Notes under the pieces: model-generated | Told to the model about the DNA's origin: nothing | What the model saw: the letters and a program-made list of their open reading frames with translations, nothing else | Databases searched by the model: none | Assembly: GCA_947503035.1 (NCBI GenBank) | Contig: CANNCD010000001.1 | Span: 496,001 to 560,000 of the forward strand | Length of the DNA stretch: 64,000 nt | Reading direction: 5' to 3' | Source of the DNA: an uncultured Halocynthiibacter sp. | GTDB taxonomy: Bacteria > Pseudomonadota > Alphaproteobacteria > Rhodobacterales > Rhodobacteraceae | In this document: positions 15,919 to 24,948 of the stretch, piece by piece | Layout of the letters: every line of letters begins with the position of its first letter | Numbering within the stretch: the stretch's first letter is position 1 | Translations under genes and position numbers: made by a program

Positions 15919-17664
15919 ATGAACCTTTTTGCCGATATCCGTGCGCTTGTCATCGACAGCCTTGTCACCCTTACTGCCGAGGGCGTTTTGCCCGAAGGTC
16001 TTGATTTTGCGAATGTTGCCGTGGAACCCCCACGAGACGCATCACACGGGGATATGGCGACGAATGCGGCAATGGTTTTGGCCAAGCCCGCCAAGGCAAA
16101 CCCACGCGCCATCGCCGAGGCTTTGTCCGCGAAATTGGCCGCAGATGATCGGATCACGGTTGCCGAGGTTGCTGGCCCTGGTTTCTTGAACATGCGTCTT
16201 GCGCCGGTTGTCTGGCAACAGGTCACCGCCGCCGCTTTGGCCCAAGGCACCGATTTCGGTAAATCCGATTTGGGGCAGGGCACCAAAGTTAACATCGAAT
16301 ATGTGTCCGCGAACCCGACCGGCCCGCTTCATGTTGGGCACACGCGCGGCGCGGTGTTTGGCGACGCGCTTGCTTCGCTCTTGGCCTATTCCGGCTATGA
16401 CGTGACGCGCGAATATTACATCAATGACGCGGGCGCACAGGTCGACGTTTTGGCGCGCTCTGTATATCTTCGGTACCTCGAGGCGAACGGCAAAGAGGTT
16501 GCGTTTGAGGATGGCACATACCCCGGTGATTATCTGATCCCGCTGGGTCAGGCATTGGCCGATATCAAAGGCGACAGCATCGTTGACGCGCCAGAATCCG
16601 AATGGCTTGAGGAAATCCGCGAATTCGCAACCGACGCGATGATGCACCTGATCCGTCAGGATCTTGCCATGATCGGCATCGAAATGGACGTGTTCTATTC
16701 CGAGAAAACCCTTTATGGCACTGGCCAGATCGAAGGCGCGATCACTGCGTTGGAAAAACAAGGTCTGATCTATCAAGGCACGCTTCCACCGCCCAAGGGC
16801 AAATTGCCCGAGGATTGGGAGCCACGCGAACAGACATTGTTCAAATCCACCGACCACGGCGATGACGTTGATCGTCCGGTGAAGAAATCCGATGGCTCAT
16901 GGACCTATTTCGCGCCGGATATCGCGTATCACTATACGAAAATCGAACGTGGCTTTGACATGTTGATCGACGTGTTTGGTGCCGACCACGGCGGTTACGT
17001 CAAACGGATGAAGGCGGCGGTTTCTGCATTGTCCGCGGGCGAAGTGCCCATCGATATCAAACTGACGCAGCTGGTGAAATTGTTCAAAAACGGCGAGCCG
17101 TTCAAGATGTCCAAACGGGCGGGCACATTCGTGACCATGCGCGACGTGATCGAACAGGTTGGCCCAGACGTGACCCGTTTTGTGATGCTGACCCGCAAAC
17201 AAGACGCGCCTCTTGATTTTGATTTCGCCAAGGTGACGGAACAATCCAAAGACAACCCTGTGTTTTACGTGCAATACGCCCACGCGCGTGTGCATTCCGT
17301 TCTGCGCAAGGCGGTTGAGGCAGGCATCAACGTGGATGCGGTAACGCTTCAGGCCGCCGATCTGTCCGGTTTGACCCACGAGGCCGAGATCGACGTTGCC
17401 AAGAAAATCGCGGAATGGCCCCGTTTGGTGGAAATCGCATCGCGCACAAATGAGCCGCACCGTATCGCGTTCTATCTTTATGAATTGGCGTCCGAATTCC
17501 ACGGTCTGTGGAACCGCGGCAACGAAGAAACCCAGCTGCGCTTCATCCAAGAGGGCGATGATGCCACATCACAGTCAAAAATCGCACTTGCCAGCGCCGT
17601 AGCCGTTGTTATTTCCGCAGGTCTTGGTATTCTTGGCGTTAATCCGGTTGAAGAGATGCGCTAG
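15919..17664 (+). CDS. argS: arginyl-tRNA synthetase
   Basis: A 581-residue class I aminoacyl-tRNA synthetase charging tRNA-Arg. Domains in order: N-terminal Add-1 tRNA-binding domain (1-100), Rossmann catalytic core with the HIGH-type motif [13 protein letters not shown] near 134-146, a KMSK loop (FKMSKRAG) near 396, and the C-terminal anticodon-binding DALR domain with [11 protein letters not shown] near the end. Length is normal. It heads the rightward run argS, SPOR protein, nagZ, scpA, scpB that is a familiar Rhodobacteraceae order. A 65-bp gap separates it from the SPOR gene, which has its own ribosome-binding site. Confidence 0.98.
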   Translation: MNLFADIRALVIDSLVTLTAEGVLPEGLDFANVAVEPPRDASHGDMATNAAMVLAKPAKANPRAIAEALSAKLAADDRITVAEVAGPGFLNMRLAPVVWQQVTAAALAQGTDFGKSDLGQGTKVNIEYVSANPTGPLHVGHTRGAVFGDALASLLAYSGYDVTREYYINDAGAQVDVLARSVYLRYLEANGKEVAFEDGTYPGDYLIPLGQALADIKGDSIVDAPESEWLEEIREFATDAMMHLIRQDLAMIGIEMDVFYSEKTLYGTGQIEGAITALEKQGLIYQGTLPPPKGKLPEDWEPREQTLFKSTDHGDDVDRPVKKSDGSWTYFAPDIAYHYTKIERGFDMLIDVFGADHGGYVKRMKAAVSALSAGEVPIDIKLTQLVKLFKNGEPFKMSKRAGTFVTMRDVIEQVGPDVTRFVMLTRKQDAPLDFDFAKVTEQSKDNPVFYVQYAHARVHSVLRKAVEAGINVDAVTLQAADLSGLTHEAEIDVAKKIAEWPRLVEIASRTNEPHRIAFYLYELASEFHGLWNRGNEETQLRFIQEGDDATSQSKIALASAVAVVISAGLGILGVNPVEEMR

Positions 17665-17729
17665 ATAAGGCGCACATCATCCGGCTTAACGGGCAAACGT
17701 GGGCAACGTCCCACGAAGGAGAGCAGGAT

Positions 17730-18662
17730 ATGATGGACGTCGAGGACGGCCGTGAAGGCAATTTGGCAATTGGAACACTTGTAAACTGGGCTGGGGCTGC
17801 CGTGTCGGTGGGCTTGGTCGCGGGGCTTTGTGTTTGGGGTGTTAAACTTATTCAACGTGATATCGCCGGTGTGCCGGTGATCAAACCGCTGGCGGGCGAC
17901 CCACGGGTACTGCCCGAAGATCCCGGTGGGCAACTGGCGACGAACACCGGTTTGGCCGTGAACGAAGTCCAAGCCGCAGGCACAGCCGCACCCGCCGCCG
18001 ACCGTTTGGTTTTGGCGCCCGCGTTGATCGACGTGATTGACGCCGACGCGCCGGTGATTGCCGACGGCAGCACGGTTGCCGTTTCGGCCCCTGCGGTGAC
18101 CGAAGCCGAGGAAAGCCTGCTCACGGCGTCTTTGTCCTCTGAAAATGTCATTCAACCGTCAACCACCGCGGATATCTTGGCCTTGGCTGATAGCCTGACG
18201 GCGGATGTGGAACCGGTTTTGACCACCACGGCAACCACGGATCGTATCGCGACTTCGGTGCCTGGTGTCACGCGAAGCTATCTTCCGGTGCCGCGCCCAT
18301 CCGGCCTGTCCGCTCGTGGCGGCGCCATTCGCACCGCGTCTTTGGCGACCGCAACGGACGCGACACCTGTGGCAACAACACCGGTCGCGACCGAGGTCAC
18401 ATCGGTTCCCGCTGGTACGCATCTCGTACAACTTGGTGCATATGACAGTGCCGCAACCGCGCGTTCCGAATGGGGCCGCATCACCGGTCAGTTCGAAGAA
18501 TACTTCGACGGCAAATCTCGTCTGATCCAAGAAGCCACAAGCGGCGGGCGTACGTTTTTCCGTCTGCGCGCGACTGGGTTCTCGGACATCAACGATTCAC
18601 GTCGCTTCTGTGCGACGCTGCAATCCGAAGACACAGCCTGTATTCCGGTCGTCTTTCAGTGA
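17730..18662 (+). CDS. SPOR-domain membrane protein
   Basis: A 310-residue bitopic envelope protein. A short cytoplasmic segment is followed by a membrane helix around residues 12-38 (LVNWAGAAVSVGLVAGLCVW), a long low-complexity Ala/Thr/Val-rich periplasmic linker, and a C-terminal SPOR domain from about 230 (THLVQLGAYDSAATARSEW to the end). SPOR domains bind denuded peptidoglycan glycan strands at division sites. The next gene, nagZ, starts at GTG 18659 within its stop codon, coupling an SPOR protein to a cell-wall recycling enzyme. GGAGAGCAGG precedes the ATG; a second ATG follows at 17733. Confidence 0.92.
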   Translation: MMDVEDGREGNLAIGTLVNWAGAAVSVGLVAGLCVWGVKLIQRDIAGVPVIKPLAGDPRVLPEDPGGQLATNTGLAVNEVQAAGTAAPAADRLVLAPALIDVIDADAPVIADGSTVAVSAPAVTEAEESLLTASLSSENVIQPSTTADILALADSLTADVEPVLTTTATTDRIATSVPGVTRSYLPVPRPSGLSARGGAIRTASLATATDATPVATTPVATEVTSVPAGTHLVQLGAYDSAATARSEWGRITGQFEEYFDGKSRLIQEATSGGRTFFRLRATGFSDINDSRRFCATLQSEDTACIPVVFQ

Positions 18663-19654
18663 ACAATGCAACGATCTTTGGCCTTTCAGGGCCACGGATA
18701 ACCCCCGATGAGGCCGCGTTTTTTGCCCAAACGCGCCCTTGGGGGTTTATCCTGTTTGCGCGTAATATCGAAACGCCGGATCAACTGCGCGCCCTGACGG
18801 GTGAATTGCGGGATGCGGTTGGATATAACGCGCCGATTTTCATCGATCAAGAGGGCGGCCGTGTCGCCCGTATGACCGCGCCCCATTGGCGTGAATGGCT
18901 GCCTGCGCTTGACGAAGTCGTGCGCGCAGGCGATCGCGCCCCCGAGGTGATGGCCCAACGATACCGGATCATCGCGGCGGAACTGCGCGCCGTGGGGATC
19001 AACGGAAACTGTGCGCCCTGTGCCGACCTGATGCGCCCGAACACCCATCCCGTGTTGAAAAACCGCACCTATGGCACTGACCCCGTGACCGTTGCGCGGA
19101 TTGCCCGTGCCGTGTCTGACGCCCATCTGGCCGGTGGCGTGTTGCCCGTGATCAAACATATGCCCGGACTTGGCCATGCGGATTTGGACAGCCACGTTGA
19201 CCTGCCGCGCACCGACCTTGCGCGGGCGGATCTGATGCCCCATGATTTTGGCCCGTTTCGGATGCTGAATGATCTGCCCCTCGGGATGTCGACCCATGTG
19301 GTCTATTCCGACATTGACGCCGATCAACCCGCGACCACGTCCCACACCATGATCAGCCTGATCCGCAACGACATCGGGTTTGATGGCCTGTTGATGAGCG
19401 ATGATTTGAACATGGAGGCCCTGTCGGGCACCATCGACGAACGTGCGCGGCGTGCGCGGGCCGCTGGTATCGACATTATCCTGCATTGCAATGGCGACTT
19501 GGAGCAGATGAAGGCGGTGGCATCGGCCTCTTGCGATCTCACTGGGGACGCCAAGCGGCGCGCGGACAATGCGCTAGCGACCCGAATTGACCCCGAACCC
19601 GTTGACATATCCGAACTTTGCGCCACATTTGATGAAATGATTTCGGAGCTCTGA
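18659..19654 (+). CDS. nagZ: beta-N-acetylhexosaminidase NagZ
   Basis: A 331-residue family 3 glycoside hydrolase that removes N-acetylglucosamine from anhydro-muropeptides during peptidoglycan recycling. Signature segments are GGRVARMTAP, VIKHMPGLGHADLDSHVDLP (family KHxPG motif) and LLMSDDLNMEALSG with the catalytic Asp. Family N-termini begin shortly before IFGLSGPRIT, so the GTG at 18659, overlapping the SPOR stop as GTGA, is chosen over a long upstream extension that would lie inside the SPOR domain. Its own stop overlaps the scpA start by one base (TGATG). Confidence 0.94.
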   Translation: MNNATIFGLSGPRITPDEAAFFAQTRPWGFILFARNIETPDQLRALTGELRDAVGYNAPIFIDQEGGRVARMTAPHWREWLPALDEVVRAGDRAPEVMAQRYRIIAAELRAVGINGNCAPCADLMRPNTHPVLKNRTYGTDPVTVARIARAVSDAHLAGGVLPVIKHMPGLGHADLDSHVDLPRTDLARADLMPHDFGPFRMLNDLPLGMSTHVVYSDIDADQPATTSHTMISLIRNDIGFDGLLMSDDLNMEALSGTIDERARRARAAGIDIILHCNGDLEQMKAVASASCDLTGDAKRRADNALATRIDPEPVDISELCATFDEMISEL

Positions 19655-20445
19655 TGGATCAGGACCAGCTGTTTGACGACCAGAAACGTGTACAGGACCG
19701 GCTTGCTGCCGAGGCCTTGATCGTCGACGTCCAAGGCTATGAGGGTCCGCTTGATCTGTTGCTGAACCTGTCGCGGACCCAAAAGGTGGACCTGCGTCAG
19801 ATTTCGATCACCGAATTGGCCGAACAATATCTGGGTTTTATCAAACAGGCGGCGGATCTTCGGATCGAGTTGGCGGCGGACTATTTGGTCATGGCGGCAT
19901 GGCTCGCGTTTCTGAAATCGCGTCTGTTGCTGCCGGCCGATCCGACCGAAGAGGGGCCAAGCGGTGAAGAATTGGCCGCGCATTTGGCGTTTCAGTTGGA
20001 GCGATTGCAGGGGATGCGCGACGCCGCCGCCCGCCTTATGGCGCGCGATCAGTTGGGCCGTGATTTCTTTGCCCGAGGCATGCCCGAGAACATGGAACGG
20101 GTGCGCAAGGTCACCTATTCCGCGACGCTCATGGACCTGATGCAGGGCTATGCGCGGATCAGAACACGCGACGAATTCCGCCCGTTTGTGATGGACCGCG
20201 ACCAGATTTTGACGATGGAACAGGCGTTGGAGCGCCTTCGTGGGTTGATCGGGTTTTCCGGTGACTGGACGGACCTGACATCGTTTTTGCCGGACGAATG
20301 GGTGGATGATCCCAAGCGTCGACGTACGGCCACCGCGGCCACATTCGCCGCGTCATTGGAATTGGCCAAGGCCGGTAAAATCGAAATAAAACAAGAAGAT
20401 ACATTCGCCCCCATATCCATACGCACCACGGGAGACGCCAGATGA
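19654..20445 (+). CDS. scpA: segregation and condensation protein A
   Basis: A 263-residue kleisin subunit of the SMC-ScpAB condensin, which bridges SMC heads and organises the chromosome. The N-terminal kleisin segment YEGPLDLLLNLSRTQKVDLRQISI near residue 28 and the hydrophobic LAADYLVMAAWLAFLKSRLLLP near 70 are characteristic; the C-terminal winged helix is less obvious but fits. The start overlaps the nagZ stop by one base and its end overlaps scpB by four bases, so the two Scp subunits are translationally coupled. No smc gene is in the window. Confidence 0.96.
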   Translation: MDQDQLFDDQKRVQDRLAAEALIVDVQGYEGPLDLLLNLSRTQKVDLRQISITELAEQYLGFIKQAADLRIELAADYLVMAAWLAFLKSRLLLPADPTEEGPSGEELAAHLAFQLERLQGMRDAAARLMARDQLGRDFFARGMPENMERVRKVTYSATLMDLMQGYARIRTRDEFRPFVMDRDQILTMEQALERLRGLIGFSGDWTDLTSFLPDEWVDDPKRRRTATAATFAASLELAKAGKIEIKQEDTFAPISIRTTGDAR

Positions 20446-21101
20446 GCCCAAAAGACGAGAGCCTGTTTGACGCGCCGCCCATGGGCGAACAGGAACGGAT
20501 GGTCGAGGCGATTTTGTTCGCATCCGCTGAACCCATGACCGTGCGCGCGCTTGAGGATCGGATGCCCCATGGCTGTGACGCCGCCGAGGCGCTGGCCCAT
20601 GTGCGCAAACGCTATGAGGGACGCGGCGTTGGCGTGATCAAAGTCGGGGACGGCTGGGTGTTTCGCACGGCGCCGGACCTTGGGTTTCTCATGCAACGCG
20701 AAAAGGTCGAGACACGGAAACTCTCCCGTGCGGCGATCGAAACCCTTGCGATTATTGCCTATCACCAACCGGCGACCCGCGCCGAAATTGAAGAAATTCG
20801 CGGTGTGTCGGTGTCTCGTGGTACAGTGGACCAACTCCTTGAGATGGAGTGGATTCGATTTGGCCGCCGCCGCATGACCCCAGGGCGCCCTGTGACGTTC
20901 GTTGTAACGCAGACGTTTTTGGACCACTTTGGTCTGGAAGGGGTACGCGATTTGCCGGGCCTTAAGGAATTGCGTTCGGCAGGCTTGCTTGAGAGCCGAC
21001 CACCCCCTGGTGGCATTGATGGCCTAATGGGGCAGAATGACGATGACGACGACCACGATGTGGTTGATGACGAAGATCAAACCGACATGTTCGAGGATTA
21101 G
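20442..21101 (+). CDS. scpB: segregation and condensation protein B
   Basis: A 219-residue ScpB, two winged-helix domains that dimerise and bind ScpA. Typical segments are MVEAILFASAEPMTVRALE at the N-terminus, RAAIETLAIIAYHQPATRAEIEEIRGVS near 92 and GRPVTFVVTQTFLDHFGLEGVRDLPGL near 145. The C-terminus is an unusually long acidic tail (DDDDDHDVVDDEDQTDMFED) beyond the folded part, which is common in alphaproteobacterial members. The start is coupled to scpA by an ATGA overlap. A small basic protein gene follows nine bases later. Confidence 0.95.
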   Translation: MSPKDESLFDAPPMGEQERMVEAILFASAEPMTVRALEDRMPHGCDAAEALAHVRKRYEGRGVGVIKVGDGWVFRTAPDLGFLMQREKVETRKLSRAAIETLAIIAYHQPATRAEIEEIRGVSVSRGTVDQLLEMEWIRFGRRRMTPGRPVTFVVTQTFLDHFGLEGVRDLPGLKELRSAGLLESRPPPGGIDGLMGQNDDDDDHDVVDDEDQTDMFED

Positions 21102-21110
21102 GATAAGACA

Positions 21111-21338
21111 ATGAATGTAAACCAAATTATCAACATGGCCATGAAAATGATTATGCGCAAAGTCATGAGCCGTGGCATCGATGCGGGCATGAATATGGCC
21201 AGCAAGAAAAGCGCGCAGCCCCAAGAGGAAGAACCGAACCTGACCAAAGAAGAGCGCGCACGTCTTCAGCAGTCCAAAGACAACAGCAAGCGCGCGAAAC
21301 AGGCCATGAAGGTGACCCGTAAGATCGGACGTTTCTAA
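21111..21338 (+). CDS. small basic protein downstream of scpB, 75 aa
   Basis: A 75-residue protein with a methionine-rich amphipathic N-terminus (MNVNQIINMAMKMIMRKVM) and a basic, highly charged second half ending in VTRKIGRF. It has no membrane segment, signal peptide or recognised domain. It starts nine bases after scpB with GGAT upstream and is therefore part of the argS-scpB run; such a protein at this place is familiar from other Rhodobacteraceae genomes but has no known function. A role near chromosome or membrane is guesswork. Confidence 0.8.
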   Translation: MNVNQIINMAMKMIMRKVMSRGIDAGMNMASKKSAQPQEEEPNLTKEERARLQQSKDNSKRAKQAMKVTRKIGRF

Positions 21339-21358
21339 GATTTTGCTTTAACTTCGGG

Positions 21359-22441
21359 CTATACCGACTTGAAGTGCTTGGATAATTTAAGACCCTGACC
21401 CTGATAGTTGCTGGCGATATCTGCGCCGTACAACTGATCTGGGGTCTCGGTCATTTTCTCATAGACCAAACGCCCGACGACCTGACCGTGTTCCAGAACA
21501 AAGGGCGCCTCGTGGCAGCGAACCTCAAGTACACCACGTGAGCCAGAGCCACCCGCCGCCGCATTGCCGAAACCAGGATCAAAGAAACCGGCGTAATGGA
21601 CGCGGAATTCACCAACCATCGCCAAAAACGGCGCCATTTCGGCGGCGCAATCTGGTGGAATGTGGACGGCTTCTTGGCTGACCAAGATGTAGAACGCACC
21701 GGGGTCGAGAATGATTTGACCGGCCTTGGTGTGGATCGGTTCCCAGTATTCGGCGGGGTCATAGTGATCGATGTTATCCAGATCGATGACGCCCGTATGA
21801 GGTTTCGCGCGGTAACCTACGAGGTCGCCGGTTTCAGGGCGCAGATCGACCGAGAAACCAAGGCCTTCGTCAATAAGAGCGTCGCCATTGACCAGTCCGT
21901 CGACGTCGTGACGGGTACGCAGTTCATCGTCAGGAATAAGGAAATGACCGCTGCGGAACCGGATTTGGTTCAGACGCATACCGGGGCGCACAAGGACAGA
22001 GAAGCTCCTTGGGCAGATTTCCGCATAGAGCGGGCCGGTGTACCCCTCGGGGATGCGGTCAAATTCGGTGCCGCCATCTGTGATCGTGCGGGTCAAAAGA
22101 TCAAGCCGACCGGTCGAGGATTTCGCGTTCGCAGTGGCCTGAATATGGTCGGGCAGGGCGAGGCTCTCCATCAAAGGCACAACATAAACCGCGCCTTTTT
22201 CAAGAACCGCACCATCGCTCAGATCAATCCGGTGCATTTCGAATTCTTCGAGGCGATCCATAACCGTGTTGCCAGACCCCGACAGGAACGACGCCCGCAC
22301 GCGGTACGCAACGGTGCCCAGACGCAGATCGATCGAGGCCGGTTGGATTTGCGCGTCAATGATGTCGGGGCTGCCCGTGATTAGGCCATCGGCGATCATC
22401 TCGCGCAGGGCTTGGCTTGGATATACTCCGGTCACAGTCAT
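21359..22441 (-). CDS. dcd: 2'-deoxycytidine 5'-triphosphate deaminase, long two-domain type
   Basis: Deaminates dCTP to dUTP, feeding dTMP synthesis. At 360 residues it is about twice the length of E. coli Dcd, matching the alphaproteobacterial form with fused N- and C-terminal Dcd halves. The N-half contains IDAQIQPASIDLRLG and ANAKSSTGRLDLLTR; the C-half contains CAAEMAPFLAMVGEFRVHYAGFFDPGFG. The ribosome-binding GGGGGA sits six bases before ATG 22441; the in-frame ATG at 22447 directly abuts it and an upstream extension overlaps the tRNA side, so 22441 is chosen. It converges with the scpB run. Confidence 0.93.
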   Translation of the reverse strand: MTVTGVYPSQALREMIADGLITGSPDIIDAQIQPASIDLRLGTVAYRVRASFLSGSGNTVMDRLEEFEMHRIDLSDGAVLEKGAVYVVPLMESLALPDHIQATANAKSSTGRLDLLTRTITDGGTEFDRIPEGYTGPLYAEICPRSFSVLVRPGMRLNQIRFRSGHFLIPDDELRTRHDVDGLVNGDALIDEGLGFSVDLRPETGDLVGYRAKPHTGVIDLDNIDHYDPAEYWEPIHTKAGQIILDPGAFYILVSQEAVHIPPDCAAEMAPFLAMVGEFRVHYAGFFDPGFGNAAAGGSGSRGVLEVRCHEAPFVLEHGQVVGRLVYEKMTETPDQLYGADIASNYQGQGLKLSKHFKSV

Positions 22442-22526
22442 GGTCATTCCCCCAATTCGATGCGCGGCGCGTGCCGCTTGATATGAAAACACCCGCAAAC
22501 CCAAAAGGCATGCGGGTGTTTGCATT

Positions 22527-22603
22527 TGGTCGGGCTAGCAGGACTCGAACCTGCGACCTCCCGTCCCCCAGACGGACGCGCTACCAGGCTGCGCTATAGC
22601 CCG
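22527..22603 (-). tRNA. tRNA-Pro (anticodon GGG)
   Basis: A 77-nt cloverleaf on the minus strand: acceptor stem CGGGCTA pairing with TAGCCCG, discriminator A, and encoded CCA. The anticodon stem TCCGT/ACGGG (one wobble) frames the loop CTGGGGG, giving anticodon GGG, which reads CCC and CCU. The T-arm is GCAGG TTCGAGT CCTGC. It lies between dcd and the merR gene on the same strand. Confidence 0.98.
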
Positions 22604-22669
22604 ACGTATCGCCCTTAATAGTGATTTTGACCGCAGGAGCAAGCGCGATTTTCACCAAGAGGTGAATTT

Positions 22670-23578
22670 TTAAACCCCGTCGGCCAGTTTCCCATCCGCG
22701 CCAGAAATTCGATCCAGAAGGGCCTGCAAAGCGGTTGATTTCCCTGCGAAATCCTCGGGATTCGCCGCAAGAAGCATGACGAGAGTGGTGTCGCCGTCGG
22801 TCGCGTCAACCACGAGGGATTCGTCGGTTGGATCATCCGGCACGTCGCAAATGATCGGGCTCGGCGCCGCGGTTGTGGGCTCGGCTGGCGATGGATCTTC
22901 GGTTCGGGTTGGGTCGGCCGCTTCGGCCACGGGTTCAGGGCCGTCGACTGGTGCCGCGCTCTCGGGCTCTGGCTGCGGCTCGGCCGGTGGTGGCGTCGGT
23001 TCGGCCAATAGGTCAAGCTGTACCGGATCTTCGGCAGGGGCTTCTGGCGCCTCACCGGCGTCGACGACCGGTTTGACTTTGGCAGGTGTGTCGACGGGCT
23101 CTGACTTGGATACTTCGGTGGCCTCGGCTTTTGGTTGCGGCGCGGCTTCGGAGGTTTGGTCCTTGGCTGCCTCTGGTTCAGGCACAGCTTCGGGGGCAGG
23201 GGCCACTTTGACCTCTACCACTTCGGGCTCTTGCACCGGCTCTTCGATCGACGCCATAAGGCGTGCCTCGGCGGCATCGATGTCGGATTGTTCTATCTCG
23301 GAATCCACATCCATCGACATATCGGCGACGTGCTTAACACCCTTATCTCGCAGGATTTTCTGCACACCTTTGATGGTCATCCCATCTTCGTGCAACAGAC
23401 GTTTGATCCCTCCAAGGAGGGCCATATCGGCGGGGCGATAATAACGCCGACCACCGGCACGTTTGACGGGTTTTACTTGCCGAAAACGGCTTTCCCAAAA
23501 ACGTAATACATGGGCTGGGGTATCCAGCCACTCCGCGACTTCGGAAATGGTTCGAAACGCGTCTGGCGATTTAGACAT
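22670..23578 (-). CDS. MerR-family regulator with long acidic tail
   Basis: A 302-residue protein whose first 75 residues are a MerR-type winged helix-turn-helix ([53 protein letters not shown]). Typical MerR proteins are 110-150 residues; here the remaining 200 are Glu/Pro/Ala-rich and largely disordered, ending in a short conserved-looking [26 protein letters not shown]. There is no metal-binding cysteine set, so it is not a heavy-metal sensor. It starts nine bases after ihfA and belongs to the rpmF-plsX-fabH-ihfA run, an arrangement common in this family of bacteria. Targets are unknown. Confidence 0.9.
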   Translation of the reverse strand: MSKSPDAFRTISEVAEWLDTPAHVLRFWESRFRQVKPVKRAGGRRYYRPADMALLGGIKRLLHEDGMTIKGVQKILRDKGVKHVADMSMDVDSEIEQSDIDAAEARLMASIEEPVQEPEVVEVKVAPAPEAVPEPEAAKDQTSEAAPQPKAEATEVSKSEPVDTPAKVKPVVDAGEAPEAPAEDPVQLDLLAEPTPPPAEPQPEPESAAPVDGPEPVAEAADPTRTEDPSPAEPTTAAPSPIICDVPDDPTDESLVVDATDGDTTLVMLLAANPEDFAGKSTALQALLDRISGADGKLADGV

Positions 23579-23586
23579 ATGTGTCC

Positions 23587-23889
23587 CTACTTCGAATTGC
23601 CTGCGGCAACACGGTCTTTCATCAGATGTGAAGGACGGAACGTCAAAACGCGGCGAGGTGAAATCGGAACCTCTTCGCCGGTTTTTGGGTTGCGACCCAC
23701 ACGGGCGTTCTTGTCACGCACACTGAAGGTTCCAAAGGAGGAAATCTTAACAGATTCACCTTTGACCAACGCGTCGGACATATGTCCCAAAACTGACTCA
23801 ACCAATTGGGCAGATTCATTGCGACTTAGACCCACTTCTTGAAACACAGCTTCGCTGAGATCCATGCGGGTTAGTGTTTTTTCACTCAT
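23587..23889 (-). CDS. ihfA: integration host factor subunit alpha
   Basis: A 100-residue HU/IHF-fold DNA-bending protein. The DNA-binding signature [28 protein letters not shown] spans about residues 44-72, followed by the beta-arm [13 protein letters not shown]. The N-terminal helices ([27 protein letters not shown]) resemble IhfA rather than IhfB or HU. It sits between fabH and the MerR gene, 70 bases after fabH, with its own AT-richer upstream region. Confidence 0.96.
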   Translation of the reverse strand: MSEKTLTRMDLSEAVFQEVGLSRNESAQLVESVLGHMSDALVKGESVKISSFGTFSVRDKNARVGRNPKTGEEVPISPRRVLTFRPSHLMKDRVAAGNSK

Positions 23890-23959
23890 CTTAATCCCCT
23901 CGTCCTTTTAGGTACTCTAAGCGACAGGTAATTTAGAAGTCAATAACAACGGTTTGCGG

Positions 23960-24931
23960 CTACCAACGAATGAGCACAGAACCCCACGCAAGCCCGCCAC
24001 CGATGGCCTCGGTGATGACAACATCGCCCTGTTTGATCTGGCCGTTCTGTTTCCCAACGGAAAGAGCGAGGGGAATCGATGCCGCAGAGGTATTGCCGTG
24101 GTCCTGAACGGTGACAACAACGCGGTCCATCGACACGCCCATCTTCTTGGCGGTGCCTTGGATGATGCGGATGTTTGCCTGATGCGGCACGATCCAGTCG
24201 ACGTCGTCGGCGGTAAGCCCCGCGTCGTCCAGTGATTTATGCGCGGTTGCAGCGAGTTTTTCGACCGCGTGGCGGAACACTTCGCGGCCCTGCATACGCA
24301 AGACGCCGGATGTGCCGGTGGAAATCCCGCCGTCCACATACAACAAATCACGGTACCGGCCGTCCGAATTCAGGTCCGTCGCCAGAATACCGCGGTCATC
24401 AGAGGTGCCGGCACCGGTTTCGGCCTGCAACACAACGCAACCCGCGCCATCGCCAAACAACACAGAGGTCGCGCGGTCGTCAAAGTCCAAAATGCGGCTG
24501 AATGTTTCGGCGCCGATCACCAGAACCGTGTCGGCCTGACCGGATACAACCAAAGCATTGGCGTTGGTCATGGCGTAAACGAAACCGGCGCAGACGGCCT
24601 GAACGTCAAAGGCGAAACCGCGGGTCATGCCCAATTTGTCTTGCACCATGGTCGCCGCAGATGGGAAGGTCAGATCAGGGGTCGAGGTCGCAACAACAAT
24701 CGCGTCCACGTCATCCACATTCATCCCCGCATCGGCCAGTGCCGCGCGCGCCGCATTCACGGCAAGATCGGATGTATGTTCGCCCTCGGCGGCGAAATGA
24801 CGACGTTCAATCCCAGAGCGCGTGCGAATCCATTCGTCGGTCGTATCGATCTTTTGTTCGAATTCCGCATTCGGAACAACGCGTTCCGGCAGATAGTGTC
24901 CAACGCCTTTTACAACTGCACGTCTGGTCAT
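23960..24931 (-). CDS. fabH: 3-oxoacyl-ACP synthase III
   Basis: A 323-residue condensing enzyme that joins acetyl-CoA and malonyl-ACP to start fatty-acid synthesis. The catalytic triad is visible: Cys in FDVQAVCAGFVYAM near 112, His in VPHQANIRI near 250 and Asn in DHGNTSAASIPLAL near 280. Length is standard. It begins 17 bases after plsX, completing the usual plsX-fabH pair that connects phospholipid and fatty-acid initiation. Leftward operon with rpmF upstream and ihfA downstream. Confidence 0.97.
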   Translation of the reverse strand: MTRRAVVKGVGHYLPERVVPNAEFEQKIDTTDEWIRTRSGIERRHFAAEGEHTSDLAVNAARAALADAGMNVDDVDAIVVATSTPDLTFPSAATMVQDKLGMTRGFAFDVQAVCAGFVYAMTNANALVVSGQADTVLVIGAETFSRILDFDDRATSVLFGDGAGCVVLQAETGAGTSDDRGILATDLNSDGRYRDLLYVDGGISTGTSGVLRMQGREVFRHAVEKLAATAHKSLDDAGLTADDVDWIVPHQANIRIIQGTAKKMGVSMDRVVVTVQDHGNTSAASIPLALSVGKQNGQIKQGDVVITEAIGGGLAWGSVLIRW

Positions 24932-24948
24932 GTGGGGTCACCCATTCT

